From NCBI GenBank assembly GCA_900314495.1, contig OMVJ01000011.1, positions 1 to 64,000 of the forward strand: DNA of 64,000 bases, given 5' to 3'. Of this stretch, positions 57,470 to 64,000 are shown one piece after another. This DNA is from an uncultured Olsenella sp. (GTDB lineage: Bacteria; Actinomycetota; Coriobacteriia; Coriobacteriales; Atopobiaceae). Below the pieces are notes generated by a model that searched no databases, was not told the origin of the DNA, and worked only from the letters and a program-made list of their open reading frames with translations. A program made the position numbers and the translations under genes. Within the stretch, counting starts at the first letter, position 1, and the number at the start of each line of letters is the position of its first letter.

Positions 57470-58621
57470 CATCTTCGCCATGGCGGCAACGGCCTCGCGA
57501 ATCTGCTCCGGCGGCATGACCAGGGCAAAGCGCACGTAGCCCTCGCCCGCCGGACCAAAGCTGCGCCCGGGCGTCACGATGACACCGGTCTTCTCCATGA
57601 GCTCCAGCACGAACTGCATGGAGTCCATGCGGCCGCCGGGGATGCGGCCCCACACGAAGAGCGTTCCGTGCGCGTTGGGGCGCTCCCAGCCAATGGACTC
57701 CAGACCGTCGCACAGGGCGTCGCGGCGCTCCTGGTAGCGCATGCGCTGGACCTCCACCTGCTCGCGCGGGCCGGTGAGCGCGGCGATGGCGGCATCCTGC
57801 TCCGGCAGGAACATGCCAAAGTTGACCTGGCTGCGCAGCTTGCGCGTGGCACCCACTATGTCCTTGCGCCCCACCAGGAACGAGAGGCGCGCGCCCGTCA
57901 CGTTGTAGCTCTTGGAGAGCGAGAGGAACTCCACGCCCACGTCCAGCGCGCCGGGGTAGCTGAGGAAGGAACCGCCGGCCGGCCCGTCGAAGACGATGTC
58001 CGAATATGCGTTGTCGTGAATGATCACGATGTCGTGGGCCTTGGCGAAGGCGATGATCTGCGCGTACACCTCGGGCGTCCCCACGGAGCCCACCGGGTTG
58101 GCCGGCAGGGAGACCACCATGTACTTGGCGCGGTCCGCCACCTCATCGGGGATGCCGGCCACGTAGGGCAGGAAGTCGTGGTCCGCCGTGAGCGGGTAGA
58201 ACTCCAGCTTAGCACCTGCCAGCAGGCTACCGGCGCGGAAGACGGGGTAGCAGGGGTCGGGCACCAGCACCGTGTCACCGGGGTCCGCCAGGGCCTCGCA
58301 CACGTACCGCATGCCCTCCTGCGTGCCCGCAACGCTCATTACCATGTCGGGCGTTATGCCCTCCACGCCATAGCGGCTGGCATAGTAGTCGCACACGGCT
58401 TGCAGCATCTCGGCCTTATCGTGCAGGGAGTACTTCCAGTTCTCCGGGTCCTGCGCGCTCTTGATGAGGGCGTCCACGATGTGCTGCGGCGGCACGAAGT
58501 CAGGCGTGCCCACGGAGAGGTCGTACACCTTGCGGCCCTCCGCCTCCAGCTCGCGCCGCTTTGCGTTGAGTGCCGCAAACACCTCGTCGCCAAACAGGTC
58601 CAACCTCTTGGAGAACTCCAT
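57467..58621 (-). CDS. Aminotransferase class I/II (PLP-dependent)
   Basis: 384 residues. VYDLSVGTPDFVPPQHIVDA, WKYSLHDKAEMLQAVCDYYA, VMSVAGTQEGMRYVCEALA, VPDPCYPVFRAGSLLAG, SLPANPVGSVGTPEVY, IIHDNAYSDIVFDG and the PLP lysine in LSLSKSYNVTGARLSFLVG. The order fits LL-diaminopimelate or alanine/aspartate aminotransferases; motifs do not decide which. The start MEFSKRL at 58621 has a weak AAAGGTGG. It is divergent from deoC. Confidence 0.88.
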   Translation of the reverse strand: MEFSKRLDLFGDEVFAALNAKRRELEAEGRKVYDLSVGTPDFVPPQHIVDALIKSAQDPENWKYSLHDKAEMLQAVCDYYASRYGVEGITPDMVMSVAGTQEGMRYVCEALADPGDTVLVPDPCYPVFRAGSLLAGAKLEFYPLTADHDFLPYVAGIPDEVADRAKYMVVSLPANPVGSVGTPEVYAQIIAFAKAHDIVIIHDNAYSDIVFDGPAGGSFLSYPGALDVGVEFLSLSKSYNVTGARLSFLVGRKDIVGATRKLRSQVNFGMFLPEQDAAIAALTGPREQVEVQRMRYQERRDALCDGLESIGWERPNAHGTLFVWGRIPGGRMDSMQFVLELMEKTGVIVTPGRSFGPAGEGYVRFALVMPPEQIREAVAAMAKM

Positions 58622-58857
58622 CGTGCCACCTTTCAGGCGCTGCCAACCCATCGGCCGCGGCGCCGCATCCCCATATGCCGCTTCACCACGCGCTTGCCTT
58701 GCACGCAATGCTTCAACACTCTAACGCAGTGCGAGGTGGACGCCCCACGCCACTCCGTCAAACGTAACATTGCGGCCATGCCCGCCGCGCACAGGTTCAC
58801 ACGCGCCGCACCCCCGCGCGCCAAAGTTTGAACCGCATTCATGTCCCGCCCCGGCCG

Positions 58858-58863
58858 TACAAT
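58858..58863 (+). promoter_or_regulatory. -10 box for deoC
   Basis: TACAAT, about 50 bases upstream of the ATG. TTGAAC lies 24 bases further upstream, too far for a standard spacer. The 292-base gap 58622-58913 shows no other clear element. Confidence 0.35.
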
Positions 58864-58913
58864 CGGGCCCATAACGCACCACGAAGCCAGCATCCAAACC
58901 GGAGGAGACCCAT

Positions 58914-59624
58914 ATGCGCAACTGGACCCTGGACGACCTTTGCCGCCTTGTTGACCACACCAACCTGCACCCCGACGCGACCGAGGAGGACATGGTCAAG
59001 CTCTGCGACGAGGCCAAGAAGTACCACTTCAAGATGGTCGCCATCAACCAGGTGCAGTCCGCCTTCTGCGCCAAGCAGCTGGCCGGCACAGACATTGACA
59101 CCGGCGCCGCAATCTCCTTCCCGCTGGGGCAAACAACCATTGCCTCCAAGGTCTTCGACACGCGCGACGCCATTGCCAACGGTGCCAACGAAATTGACTA
59201 CGTGGTCAACCTCACGCAGGTCAAGGCCCACAACTGGGCGTACATCGAGGACGAGATGGCGCAGATTGTGGCCGTCTGCAAGGAGGCGGGCATCCCCTCC
59301 AAGGTCATCTTCGAGAACTGCCTGCTCAACGAGGAGGAGAAGCTCGCCCTCTGCGCCATTGCAAAGAAGGTGGAGCCCACCTTCGTGAAGACGTCCACGG
59401 GCTTCTCAAAGTGGGGTGCCACCGTGGAGGACGTGGCCCTCATGAAGGCCAACGTGGGAGACAAGGTGCAGGTCAAGGCCGCCGGCGGCATCCGCGACGC
59501 GGACACCTTCATCGCCATGGTGCGCGCGGGTGCCACGCGCATCGGCTGCTCCGCCGGCATCCCCATCATCCAGGAGATTCGCCGTCGCATGGAAGAACAG
59601 GGCGTCGATTCCATCCAGATATAG
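58914..59624 (+). CDS. deoC: Deoxyribose-phosphate aldolase
   Basis: 236 residues. [57 protein letters not shown], the Schiff-base lysine in [19 protein letters not shown] and [16 protein letters not shown]. It cleaves 2-deoxyribose-5-phosphate to acetaldehyde and glyceraldehyde-3-phosphate. No pentomutase gene is in the window, but deoD supplies the phosphorolysis step. GGAGGAGACCC precedes the ATG. It is 19 bases before manA, so the two are co-transcribed. Confidence 0.95.
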   Translation: MRNWTLDDLCRLVDHTNLHPDATEEDMVKLCDEAKKYHFKMVAINQVQSAFCAKQLAGTDIDTGAAISFPLGQTTIASKVFDTRDAIANGANEIDYVVNLTQVKAHNWAYIEDEMAQIVAVCKEAGIPSKVIFENCLLNEEEKLALCAIAKKVEPTFVKTSTGFSKWGATVEDVALMKANVGDKVQVKAAGGIRDADTFIAMVRAGATRIGCSAGIPIIQEIRRRMEEQGVDSIQI

Positions 59625-59643
59625 CGCGAGCAAGGAGCCAGAC

Positions 59644-60618
59644 ATGGGTCCCATTCGGCTGAACCCGACCTACCTCCACCCCATCTGGGGAGGGACGGCC
59701 ATTGCGGAGGCACGCGGCATTCCCTGCGACACGGAGCGCAACCACGGAGAGTCCTTCGACGTGAGCGCCCACGAGGGGGTCTGCACCTCCGTGGCGGAAG
59801 GCCCCTACGTGGGTACCCCGCTTGACCAGCTCATTCGTCAGCACCACGACGAGGTCATCGGAGACCTGGCGGACGACACGGTGCTGCAGATGGTGTGCAT
59901 GGACGCACGCCAGAACCTCTCCATCCAAGTCCACCCAGACGAGGAGTACGCACGACGCGTGGAGGGCGACCGCGAGAAGGCGGAGTCTTGGTACATCTTC
60001 CACGCCGAGCCCGGCGCCACGCTCATTGCCGGCTGCCTGACGGACGACGTGGACGCCCTGCGCGCAGCCGCCGCAGACGACACTGTTGGCGACCGCTTTG
60101 GCCAGCGCATCCCCGTTCAGGAGGGCGACTTCGTGCTGATTCCCGCGGGCACCATGCACGCACTGGGTGCGGGCATCTTCGCCGTTGAGCTGGGCAGCTT
60201 CGGCAACACAACCTACCGCCTGTGCGACTGGGGCCGCGGACGTCCCCTGCAGGTGGAAAAGGGCTTCGACGTGCTCAGGACCCAGAACCAGCCCACCATC
60301 ACCCACCTCGGCAAGATGAGACAGGGGGACGGTCCTTTTGTCTCATGCCCCGCAGGCATGGAATCCGCACGGCCCCTCGTTCGCCCGGGCGTACGGCACC
60401 GCCTCTTCCAGGCGGACGTCGCAGACGTCCATGGGGAGTGGCACGTGACCAAGCCCAACCGCTACCAGATCCTGACCTGCGTCTCTGGCTCGGCCCAGGT
60501 GGAGACGGCCGAGGGGTCCGCACCCCTGCCCTACACCTGCTCGCTGCTCATACCCGCCTGTGTGAGCGAGTACACCGTGCGCGGCACCTGCCGCGTCATC
60601 GTCGGCTCCCGCCCATGA
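59644..60618 (+). CDS. manA: Mannose-6-phosphate isomerase, class I, carrying an in-frame repeat
   Basis: 324 residues. Metal-site motifs: LSIQVHPDEEYARRVEGDRE, AGTMHALGAGIFAVEL and the preceding VLIPAG; HPIWGGT near the start is typical. It interconverts mannose-6-phosphate and fructose-6-phosphate. Residues about 225-234, MRQGDGPFVS, are the direct translation of a GAGAC-type hairpin repeat (60316-60346) inserted between the first cupin and C-terminal halves. The reading frame is kept, so the protein is probably still made. The TGA stop is the start of another repeat copy. GCAAGGAGCC precedes the ATG. Confidence 0.88.
   Translation: MGPIRLNPTYLHPIWGGTAIAEARGIPCDTERNHGESFDVSAHEGVCTSVAEGPYVGTPLDQLIRQHHDEVIGDLADDTVLQMVCMDARQNLSIQVHPDEEYARRVEGDREKAESWYIFHAEPGATLIAGCLTDDVDALRAAAADDTVGDRFGQRIPVQEGDFVLIPAGTMHALGAGIFAVELGSFGNTTYRLCDWGRGRPLQVEKGFDVLRTQNQPTITHLGKMRQGDGPFVSCPAGMESARPLVRPGVRHRLFQADVADVHGEWHVTKPNRYQILTCVSGSAQVETAEGSAPLPYTCSLLIPACVSEYTVRGTCRVIVGSRP
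60316..60346 (+). repeat. GAGAC-type hairpin repeat inside manA
   Basis: ATGAGACA (60316-60323) and TGTCTCAT (60339-60346), loop 15 starting GGGGGACGGT. Geometry and core are identical to the copy at 56481. Confidence 0.9.
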
Positions 60619-60656
60619 GACGCGGGTGAGACGCGGGGACGCACCTTTTGTCTCAT
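60616..60656 (+). repeat. GAGAC-type repeat at the manA stop
   Basis: TGAGACGCGGG directly forms the stop codon, then TGAGAC (60627-60632) pairs with GTCTCA (60650-60655) around a loop with GGGGACGCACC. Confidence 0.85.
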
Positions 60657-60704
60657 CCGCACACAACAGGCCAAACGACCAACCGCCCCAACCAGGAGGA
60701 ACCC

Positions 60705-61568
60705 ATGAAGCGCATTGCAATCACAGGCGCCAACGGCTACATTGCCAGCCTCGTGCAGCTCTACAACGGCAACAAGTTCGAGTTCGTGCGCGTCTCCCGG
60801 CGCGACGTTGACTACACCCACCCGGAGCAGGTGCGCTCCTACTTCCAGAACCTGGACTTTGACCTGGTCTTTCACACCGCGGCCAACGCGACCACGGCCG
60901 CCTGCGAGGGCGACCCGCACGGAACGCACCTCGTGAACTGCGATTCCGCCATCGAGATTGCCAAGGTCTGCCAGGAGCGCGGCAAGCGCATCATCTTCAT
61001 CTCCACGGAGCAGATCTTCAACGGCAAGACCGTGCCAGGCCCCTTCGCGGAGGACGAGGAGCCGGTCTCCGTCACCGCGTACGGCCAGCAGAAGGCCGAG
61101 GTAGACGCCTGGATGCGCGCGAACATGGACGACTACGTGATCCTGCGATTCTCTTGGATGTTCGGCCTGCCGCTGCCCCACGTGAAGCCCTCGCCTGGCA
61201 TTGTGGGCAACACGCTGAAGGCGCTGCGCACCAAGACGCCCACCCTCTTCACCGTGAACGAGAAGCGCTGCATGACCTATACGCAGCGGCTTGCGGACCA
61301 GTTCCCGCAGGTCACGCAGCTGCCCAGCGGCGTCTACCACTTCGCCAGCCAGAACGACCTCTGCACCTATGACTGCGCTCGCCTCGTGGCGCGCAAGTTC
61401 GGTGCCAGCGAGGAGGAGATTGCGGCCTACATCCTGCCCAACCACGACCGCTACGCGGACCGCTTCCGCGACTTCCGCCTGGACAACGCCAAGGCGCTTG
61501 CCGCGGGGCTTGAGCTGGGAACCTTCGAGGACGACGTGGACCGCTGCCTGGCGGATTTTGGCTGGTAG
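60705..61568 (+). CDS. RmlD-like extended SDR (dTDP-4-dehydrorhamnose reductase type)
   Basis: 287 residues. KRIAITGANGYIASLVQLYN is the cofactor loop; FDLVFHTAANATTAACEGDP, IIFISTEQIFNGKTVPGPFA and the catalytic AYGQQKAEVDAWM (Tyr-x3-Lys) follow. RmlD-family enzymes make dTDP-rhamnose, or serve as MAT2B-like subunits. No other rml genes are in the window. AGGAGGAACCC precedes the ATG, and it lies 86 bases after manA. Confidence 0.82.
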   Translation: MKRIAITGANGYIASLVQLYNGNKFEFVRVSRRDVDYTHPEQVRSYFQNLDFDLVFHTAANATTAACEGDPHGTHLVNCDSAIEIAKVCQERGKRIIFISTEQIFNGKTVPGPFAEDEEPVSVTAYGQQKAEVDAWMRANMDDYVILRFSWMFGLPLPHVKPSPGIVGNTLKALRTKTPTLFTVNEKRCMTYTQRLADQFPQVTQLPSGVYHFASQNDLCTYDCARLVARKFGASEEEIAAYILPNHDRYADRFRDFRLDNAKALAAGLELGTFEDDVDRCLADFGW

Positions 61569-61718
61569 CGCCCGACGCCCCGTACCGGGGCAGGCAGCAC
61601 GGGAGCAGGCAGCACGCCCAAGGTCCCCAGATATGACAAACGGGACCAGGCCCGAAGGCCTAGCCCCGAATTGTCGGCGAAAAGGGGTGTGCAACTGCTG
61701 CACGACTGGAACTATAGT

Positions 61719-61792
61719 GACCCGCCGCGAAAGCTGCAAATGACGCCGGCGGCGGGTCCCGCGTCATTTTCGCGCAGGCTCCTGCAACTTTC
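61719..61792. other. Interleaved inverted repeats (possible pseudoknotted RNA)
   Basis: GACCCGCCGC (61719-61728) pairs with 61749-61758. AATGACGC (61739-61746) pairs with 61761-61768. GAAAGCTGCA (61729-61738) pairs with TGCAACTTTC (61783-61792) with one G-T. The first and second stems interlock. It may be an RNA gene or a protein-binding site; I recognise no family. Confidence 0.4.
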
Positions 61793-61813
61793 CCTGCAAC
61801 ATATGCAGGAAAC

Positions 61814-61886
61814 TACCGTTAACCGCGATTATTCGACCGTTTGATTCATCAAACGCTACCGTTCACCGACGTATTCCTACCGTTCA
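61814..61886 (+). promoter_or_regulatory. Array of four LytTR-type boxes
   Basis: Four direct copies of ACCGTTN(A/G): TACCGTTAA at 61814, GACCGTTTG at 61835, TACCGTTCA at 61857 and 61878. The periods are 21, 22 and 21 bases, exactly two helical turns. This matches the binding pattern of LytTR-domain response regulators (AgrA, ComE, VirR type). No plus-strand gene starts downstream, and no LytTR gene is in the window. Confidence 0.7.
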
Positions 61887-61910
61887 CATTCACAAATACC
61901 ACACATTGCA

Positions 61911-61945
61911 GCGCCCTCGCGTTATTCGCACCGCCACGAGGGCGC
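61911..61945 (-). terminator. Hairpin terminator after lgt
   Basis: GCGCCCTCG (61911-61919) pairs with CGAGGGCGC (61937-61945), starting about 6 bases after the lgt stop on the minus strand. U-poor. The remainder of the 382-base gap (61569-61950) holds the interleaved repeats and the box array. Confidence 0.6.
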
Positions 61946-61950
61946 CTTCC

Positions 61951-62784
61951 CTATGCGGCATCCTTCTCGGGCAGCCTGCCCACCTGCGGTCGCTTCCACC
62001 GGTGGCTCAGCACCAGCAGCAGGATTCCCGCCACCACCAAAGGCAGCGAGAGGCACTGCCCCATGGTGATCACGCCGCCAAAGAGGTAGCCCAGCTGCGC
62101 GTCTGGCATGCGCACGAACTCTATGAGGAAGCGGAAGATGCCGTAGAGCAGCAGGAACGTGCCCAGGAAGGTGAACTGCGGCCGCGGCGGCTGCCTGCGC
62201 GACAGCACGAACAGGACAAGGAACATGACCAGGCCCTCCAGCAGCGCCTCGTACAGCTGGGAGGGGTGGCGGTACACCCCGCCGCCGGTCTCGAACATGA
62301 CGCCCCAAGGCAGGTCCGTTGGTTTGCCCCACAGCTCGCCGTTGATGAAGTTGGCGCAGCGGCCGAAGAATATGCCTATGGGCGCCACGCACACGCCCAC
62401 GTCGCACATGGTGGGAACGGAGATGCGCTGCGAGCGGCACACTATGGCGCCGCCCACGATGGCCCCCGCCAGCCCGCCGTGGAAGCTCATGCCTCCCTGG
62501 TTCAGCGCAAGAACCTCCAGCGGGTGCTCCAGGTAGTACCCCGCACCGTAGAACAGCACGTAGGCGACGCGCGCCCCAACGATGATGCCAAGCGAGATGC
62601 CGATCACTATGTTGACCAGCTCGTCCTGGGTGATGTCCAGCCTCCACCTGCGGATGATGGCCCACGCGGCCAAGCCCCCCAGCACGAAGCCCGCCAGGTA
62701 GGCCAGGCCGTACCAGCGGATGGCGATGGGACCAAGCTGCAGCGCAATGGGGTCAAGCGCTTGGTAAATGTCGTTGAGGAACAC
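61951..62784 (-). CDS. lgt: Prolipoprotein diacylglyceryl transferase
   Basis: 277 residues, seven membrane segments. RWYGLAYLAGFVLGGLAAW, ARVAYVLFYG, NQGGMSFHGGLAGAIVGGAI, and the Lgt signature FGRCANFINGELWGKPTDLP, then HPSQLYEALLEGLVMFLVL. It transfers diacylglycerol to the lipobox cysteine of lipoproteins. GTG at 62784 has GAAGGAGG. The gene is monocistronic between terminators. Confidence 0.95.
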   Translation of the reverse strand: MFLNDIYQALDPIALQLGPIAIRWYGLAYLAGFVLGGLAAWAIIRRWRLDITQDELVNIVIGISLGIIVGARVAYVLFYGAGYYLEHPLEVLALNQGGMSFHGGLAGAIVGGAIVCRSQRISVPTMCDVGVCVAPIGIFFGRCANFINGELWGKPTDLPWGVMFETGGGVYRHPSQLYEALLEGLVMFLVLFVLSRRQPPRPQFTFLGTFLLLYGIFRFLIEFVRMPDAQLGYLFGGVITMGQCLSLPLVVAGILLLVLSHRWKRPQVGRLPEKDAA

Positions 62785-62814
62785 GATGCCTCCTTCTAGA
62801 ACGCCCAGGATGCA

Positions 62815-62820
62815 ATCCTA
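62815..62820 (-). promoter_or_regulatory. -10 box for lgt
   Basis: TAGGAT on the minus strand after GGGC, about 31 bases upstream of the GTG. Confidence 0.35.
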
Positions 62821-62853
62821 GCCCATGCGGCAGAATCCCGCGACAACAGAAAA

Positions 62854-62876
62854 GGCCCCGAGGAAACCTCGGGGCC
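62854..62876. terminator. Intrinsic terminator of the NifU-like gene
   Basis: GGCCCCGAGG (62854-62863), loop AAA, CCTCGGGGCC (62867-62876). T-runs lie on both sides, so it works for the minus-strand gene at 62901 and could work in both directions. Confidence 0.92.
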
Positions 62877-62900
62877 AAAAAAACCGCCGGTATGCAGGCC

Positions 62901-63158
62901 TTAGAAGATGGCGGGCTGCACGCGCGTGACGCCGGGCACGTGCTCGCGCAGGATGCGCTCGATGCCCTCGCTCATGTCGTACGCGGAAAGCGGGCAACCG
63001 GCGCAGGCACCCTGCATCTCCAGCGTGACAACTCCCTCGTCATCGCAATCGATGAGCGCAACATCGCCGCCGTCCGCCTGCAGGCTCTGGCGAATGATGT
63101 TGATGGTTGCCTCCAGCAGGTCGCGGTTGACCGGAGTCTTCTGGTCGTTCTCTGCCAT
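62901..63158 (-). CDS. NifU-like C-terminal domain protein
   Basis: 85 residues, a stand-alone NifU C-terminal domain. LLEATINIIRQSLQADGGDV and the cluster-binding CxxC in GACAGCPLSAYDMSEGIERI are intact. Such proteins carry Fe-S clusters to target enzymes, fitting an anaerobe with Fe-S-dependent dehydratase genes nearby. The second ATG (63158) is better spaced from GAGAGG than the first (63164). Confidence 0.9.
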   Translation of the reverse strand: MAENDQKTPVNRDLLEATINIIRQSLQADGGDVALIDCDDEGVVTLEMQGACAGCPLSAYDMSEGIERILREHVPGVTRVQPAIF

Positions 63159-63219
63159 GTGCATGTTCCTCTCCCCAACGCCGCAGCGCGACGTATGCTA
63201 AATCCTAGTCACTTGCTAG

Positions 63220-63225
63220 ATACTA
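63220..63225 (-). promoter_or_regulatory. -10 box for the NifU-like gene
   Basis: TAGTAT preceded by GGGGG on the minus strand, about 60 bases upstream of the ATG. The gap 63159-63350 shows no other element. Confidence 0.4.
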
Positions 63226-63350
63226 CCCCCATGATGCAACTTGTATGCACGAGACTGCGCATGAGAGGTCAATTGTCACCTCTTGACATGCACTTCTCGT
63301 GCAGCGAGTCACGAGCTGGGGGCGTGCGGGGTGCCAGCCTCTGGCAAGGG

Positions 63351-64000
63351 CTACCCAATGGGTTCGAACAGGTGCCCAGAGGTCGCGCCATGCAGCCGGC
63401 CCGCAGGCCGCCTGCCTGCCGCGGCAGCCTCCGCCGCCCGGACTACGCGCGCCACGGCAAACGCCGTGTCCTTTGGCCCAAGCAGGGTCGCATCCGCCGC
63501 AAACCGAGAGATGCCGGCCGCCAGCAGGTCTCCCATCTGGGGCGTGGCATCCAGCGGGTGCGCGGCATAGATGCGCGAGCGCCCGTGCACGTCGGTCCGA
63601 ACCGGCAGCAGCGCCCCGTCCAGGTCCCGCAGGGATATTCGCTGGCTGCGCAGCTTGCAGCGCTTGCAGTCGTGGATGCATCGGTTGGCAGCCTGCAGCA
63701 CGCAGTGCTCGCTGGTCATTGCGCGCGTGCGGCCGGAGACCACCATCCCCACGGGAACGGACGACCTCTTGGCAAGCTCGCAGGCCTCCTCCAAGGTCAG
63801 CTCCGGCGAGAGCCACACACCCTTGGCGCCCATGGCTTCCAGCTGCACCAGGCACGCCTCGTTGTGAATGGGAATGCAGCCCCGCACCTCCGCCGCGGCA
63901 CCGAGCTCGCGCGCCAGCACCAGCTCGGAGATGTTGCCCACGGCGCACGGCATTCCCTCCCGCACCCAGGGGTCAAGGCGCGCATGGTCCGCCTGACGGC
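63351..64000 (-). CDS. Peptidase U32 family protein (3' part)
   Basis: The last 215 or so codons; the frame is open to the window edge, so the N-terminus is missing. The visible part has the U32 core: HNEACLVQLEAMGAKGVWLS, PELTLEEACELAKRSSVPVG, MVVSGRTRAMTSEHCVLQAA, and the cysteine set NRCIHDCKRCKLRSQRISLR, followed by RTDVHGRSRIYAAHPLDATP. U32 proteins include collagenase-like peptidases and RlhA/UbiU-type Fe-S hydroxylases; the cysteines would fit a cluster. The type cannot be decided here. Confidence 0.82.
   Translation of the reverse strand, partial: RQADHARLDPWVREGMPCAVGNISELVLARELGAAAEVRGCIPIHNEACLVQLEAMGAKGVWLSPELTLEEACELAKRSSVPVGMVVSGRTRAMTSEHCVLQAANRCIHDCKRCKLRSQRISLRDLDGALLPVRTDVHGRSRIYAAHPLDATPQMGDLLAAGISRFAADATLLGPKDTAFAVARVVRAAEAAAAGRRPAGRLHGATSGHLFEPIG

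Noticed and set aside
1-64000. CRISPR arrays, tRNA or rRNA genes, prophage genes
   Set aside because: I found no regularly spaced direct repeats with unique spacers, no cloverleaf with a conserved T-arm, and no phage structural or lysis genes.

Overview
The window is about 64 kb of G+C-rich bacterial chromosome, densely packed with mostly housekeeping genes in short operons. It has no tRNA or rRNA genes, no prophage and no CRISPR array. Several features suggest a Gram-positive, strictly anaerobic, probably host-associated actinobacterium of the class Coriobacteriia (Olsenella/Atopobium type): a long-form HPF with an upstream structured RNA, a class III fructose-bisphosphatase, a minimal TatA/TatC system, RicT, an Nramp-related magnesium-type transporter paired with a PRC/MgtE_N/CBS protein, oxygen-sensitive 2-hydroxyacyl-CoA-dehydratase-type genes, and LuxS. 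The placement is an inference from gene content and codon use, not a database result.

Layout. 1-135: tail of a transposase-like gene and a possible IS end. 136-5990: a DUF523 (TudS-like)/purine nucleoside phosphorylase fusion, a SurA-like membrane protein, a HEAT-like protein, a beta-hydroxyacid dehydrogenase, DegV and HPF. 6153-6420: a candidate raiA-type noncoding RNA upstream of hpf. 6491-18000: comF, then metG-rsmA-tatD, a HerA-like ATPase, fbp, a membrane TPR-like protein, and a catalytically altered GH5 protein coupled to rsmI. 18185-20345: a strongly codon-biased SDR gene and an SOS-boxed dinB. 20479-29389: one long minus-strand operon, TPR protein-STAS-tatA-tatC-topA-tmk-holB-ricT. 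29543-35412: an aminotransferase, a small conserved protein, a second DegV, and the Nramp-related/MgtE-like pair behind a long leader. 35847-38498: aldolase-mtnA-deoD, which looks like a DHAP shunt for 5'-deoxyadenosine or methylthioadenosine; mtnN and luxS follow nearby. 40970-48924: mscS, pcrA, a membrane-anchored alpha/beta hydrolase with an altered nucleophile, uppP, a universal stress protein and a secreted coiled-coil/lysozyme-like protein. 48988-56434: an M16C peptidase translationally coupled to three HgdA/B/C-like genes, the last being a fusion. 56794-64000: nitroreductase, aminotransferase, deoC, manA, an RmlD-like reductase, an orphan LytTR-type box array, lgt, a NifU-like protein and a truncated U32 peptidase gene.

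How the genes work together. One theme is nucleoside and SAM by-product salvage (PNP fusion, MtnN, LuxS, DeoD, MtnA, class II aldolase, DeoC). Another is the cell envelope (UppP, Lgt, Tat, SurA-like, secreted hydrolase). A third is anaerobic radical or low-potential chemistry (HgdABC-like operon, NifU-like).

Non-coding texture. Two related hairpin families with cores GGGGGACGTTTC and GGGGACGCACC recur at nine places. They lie almost always within a few bases of a stop codon and sometimes supply the TGA; one copy sits in frame inside manA. Promoters often show GGGTA(G/T)A(N)T. All coordinates were read by eye. Family assignments rest on recognisable motifs, and no search was run.
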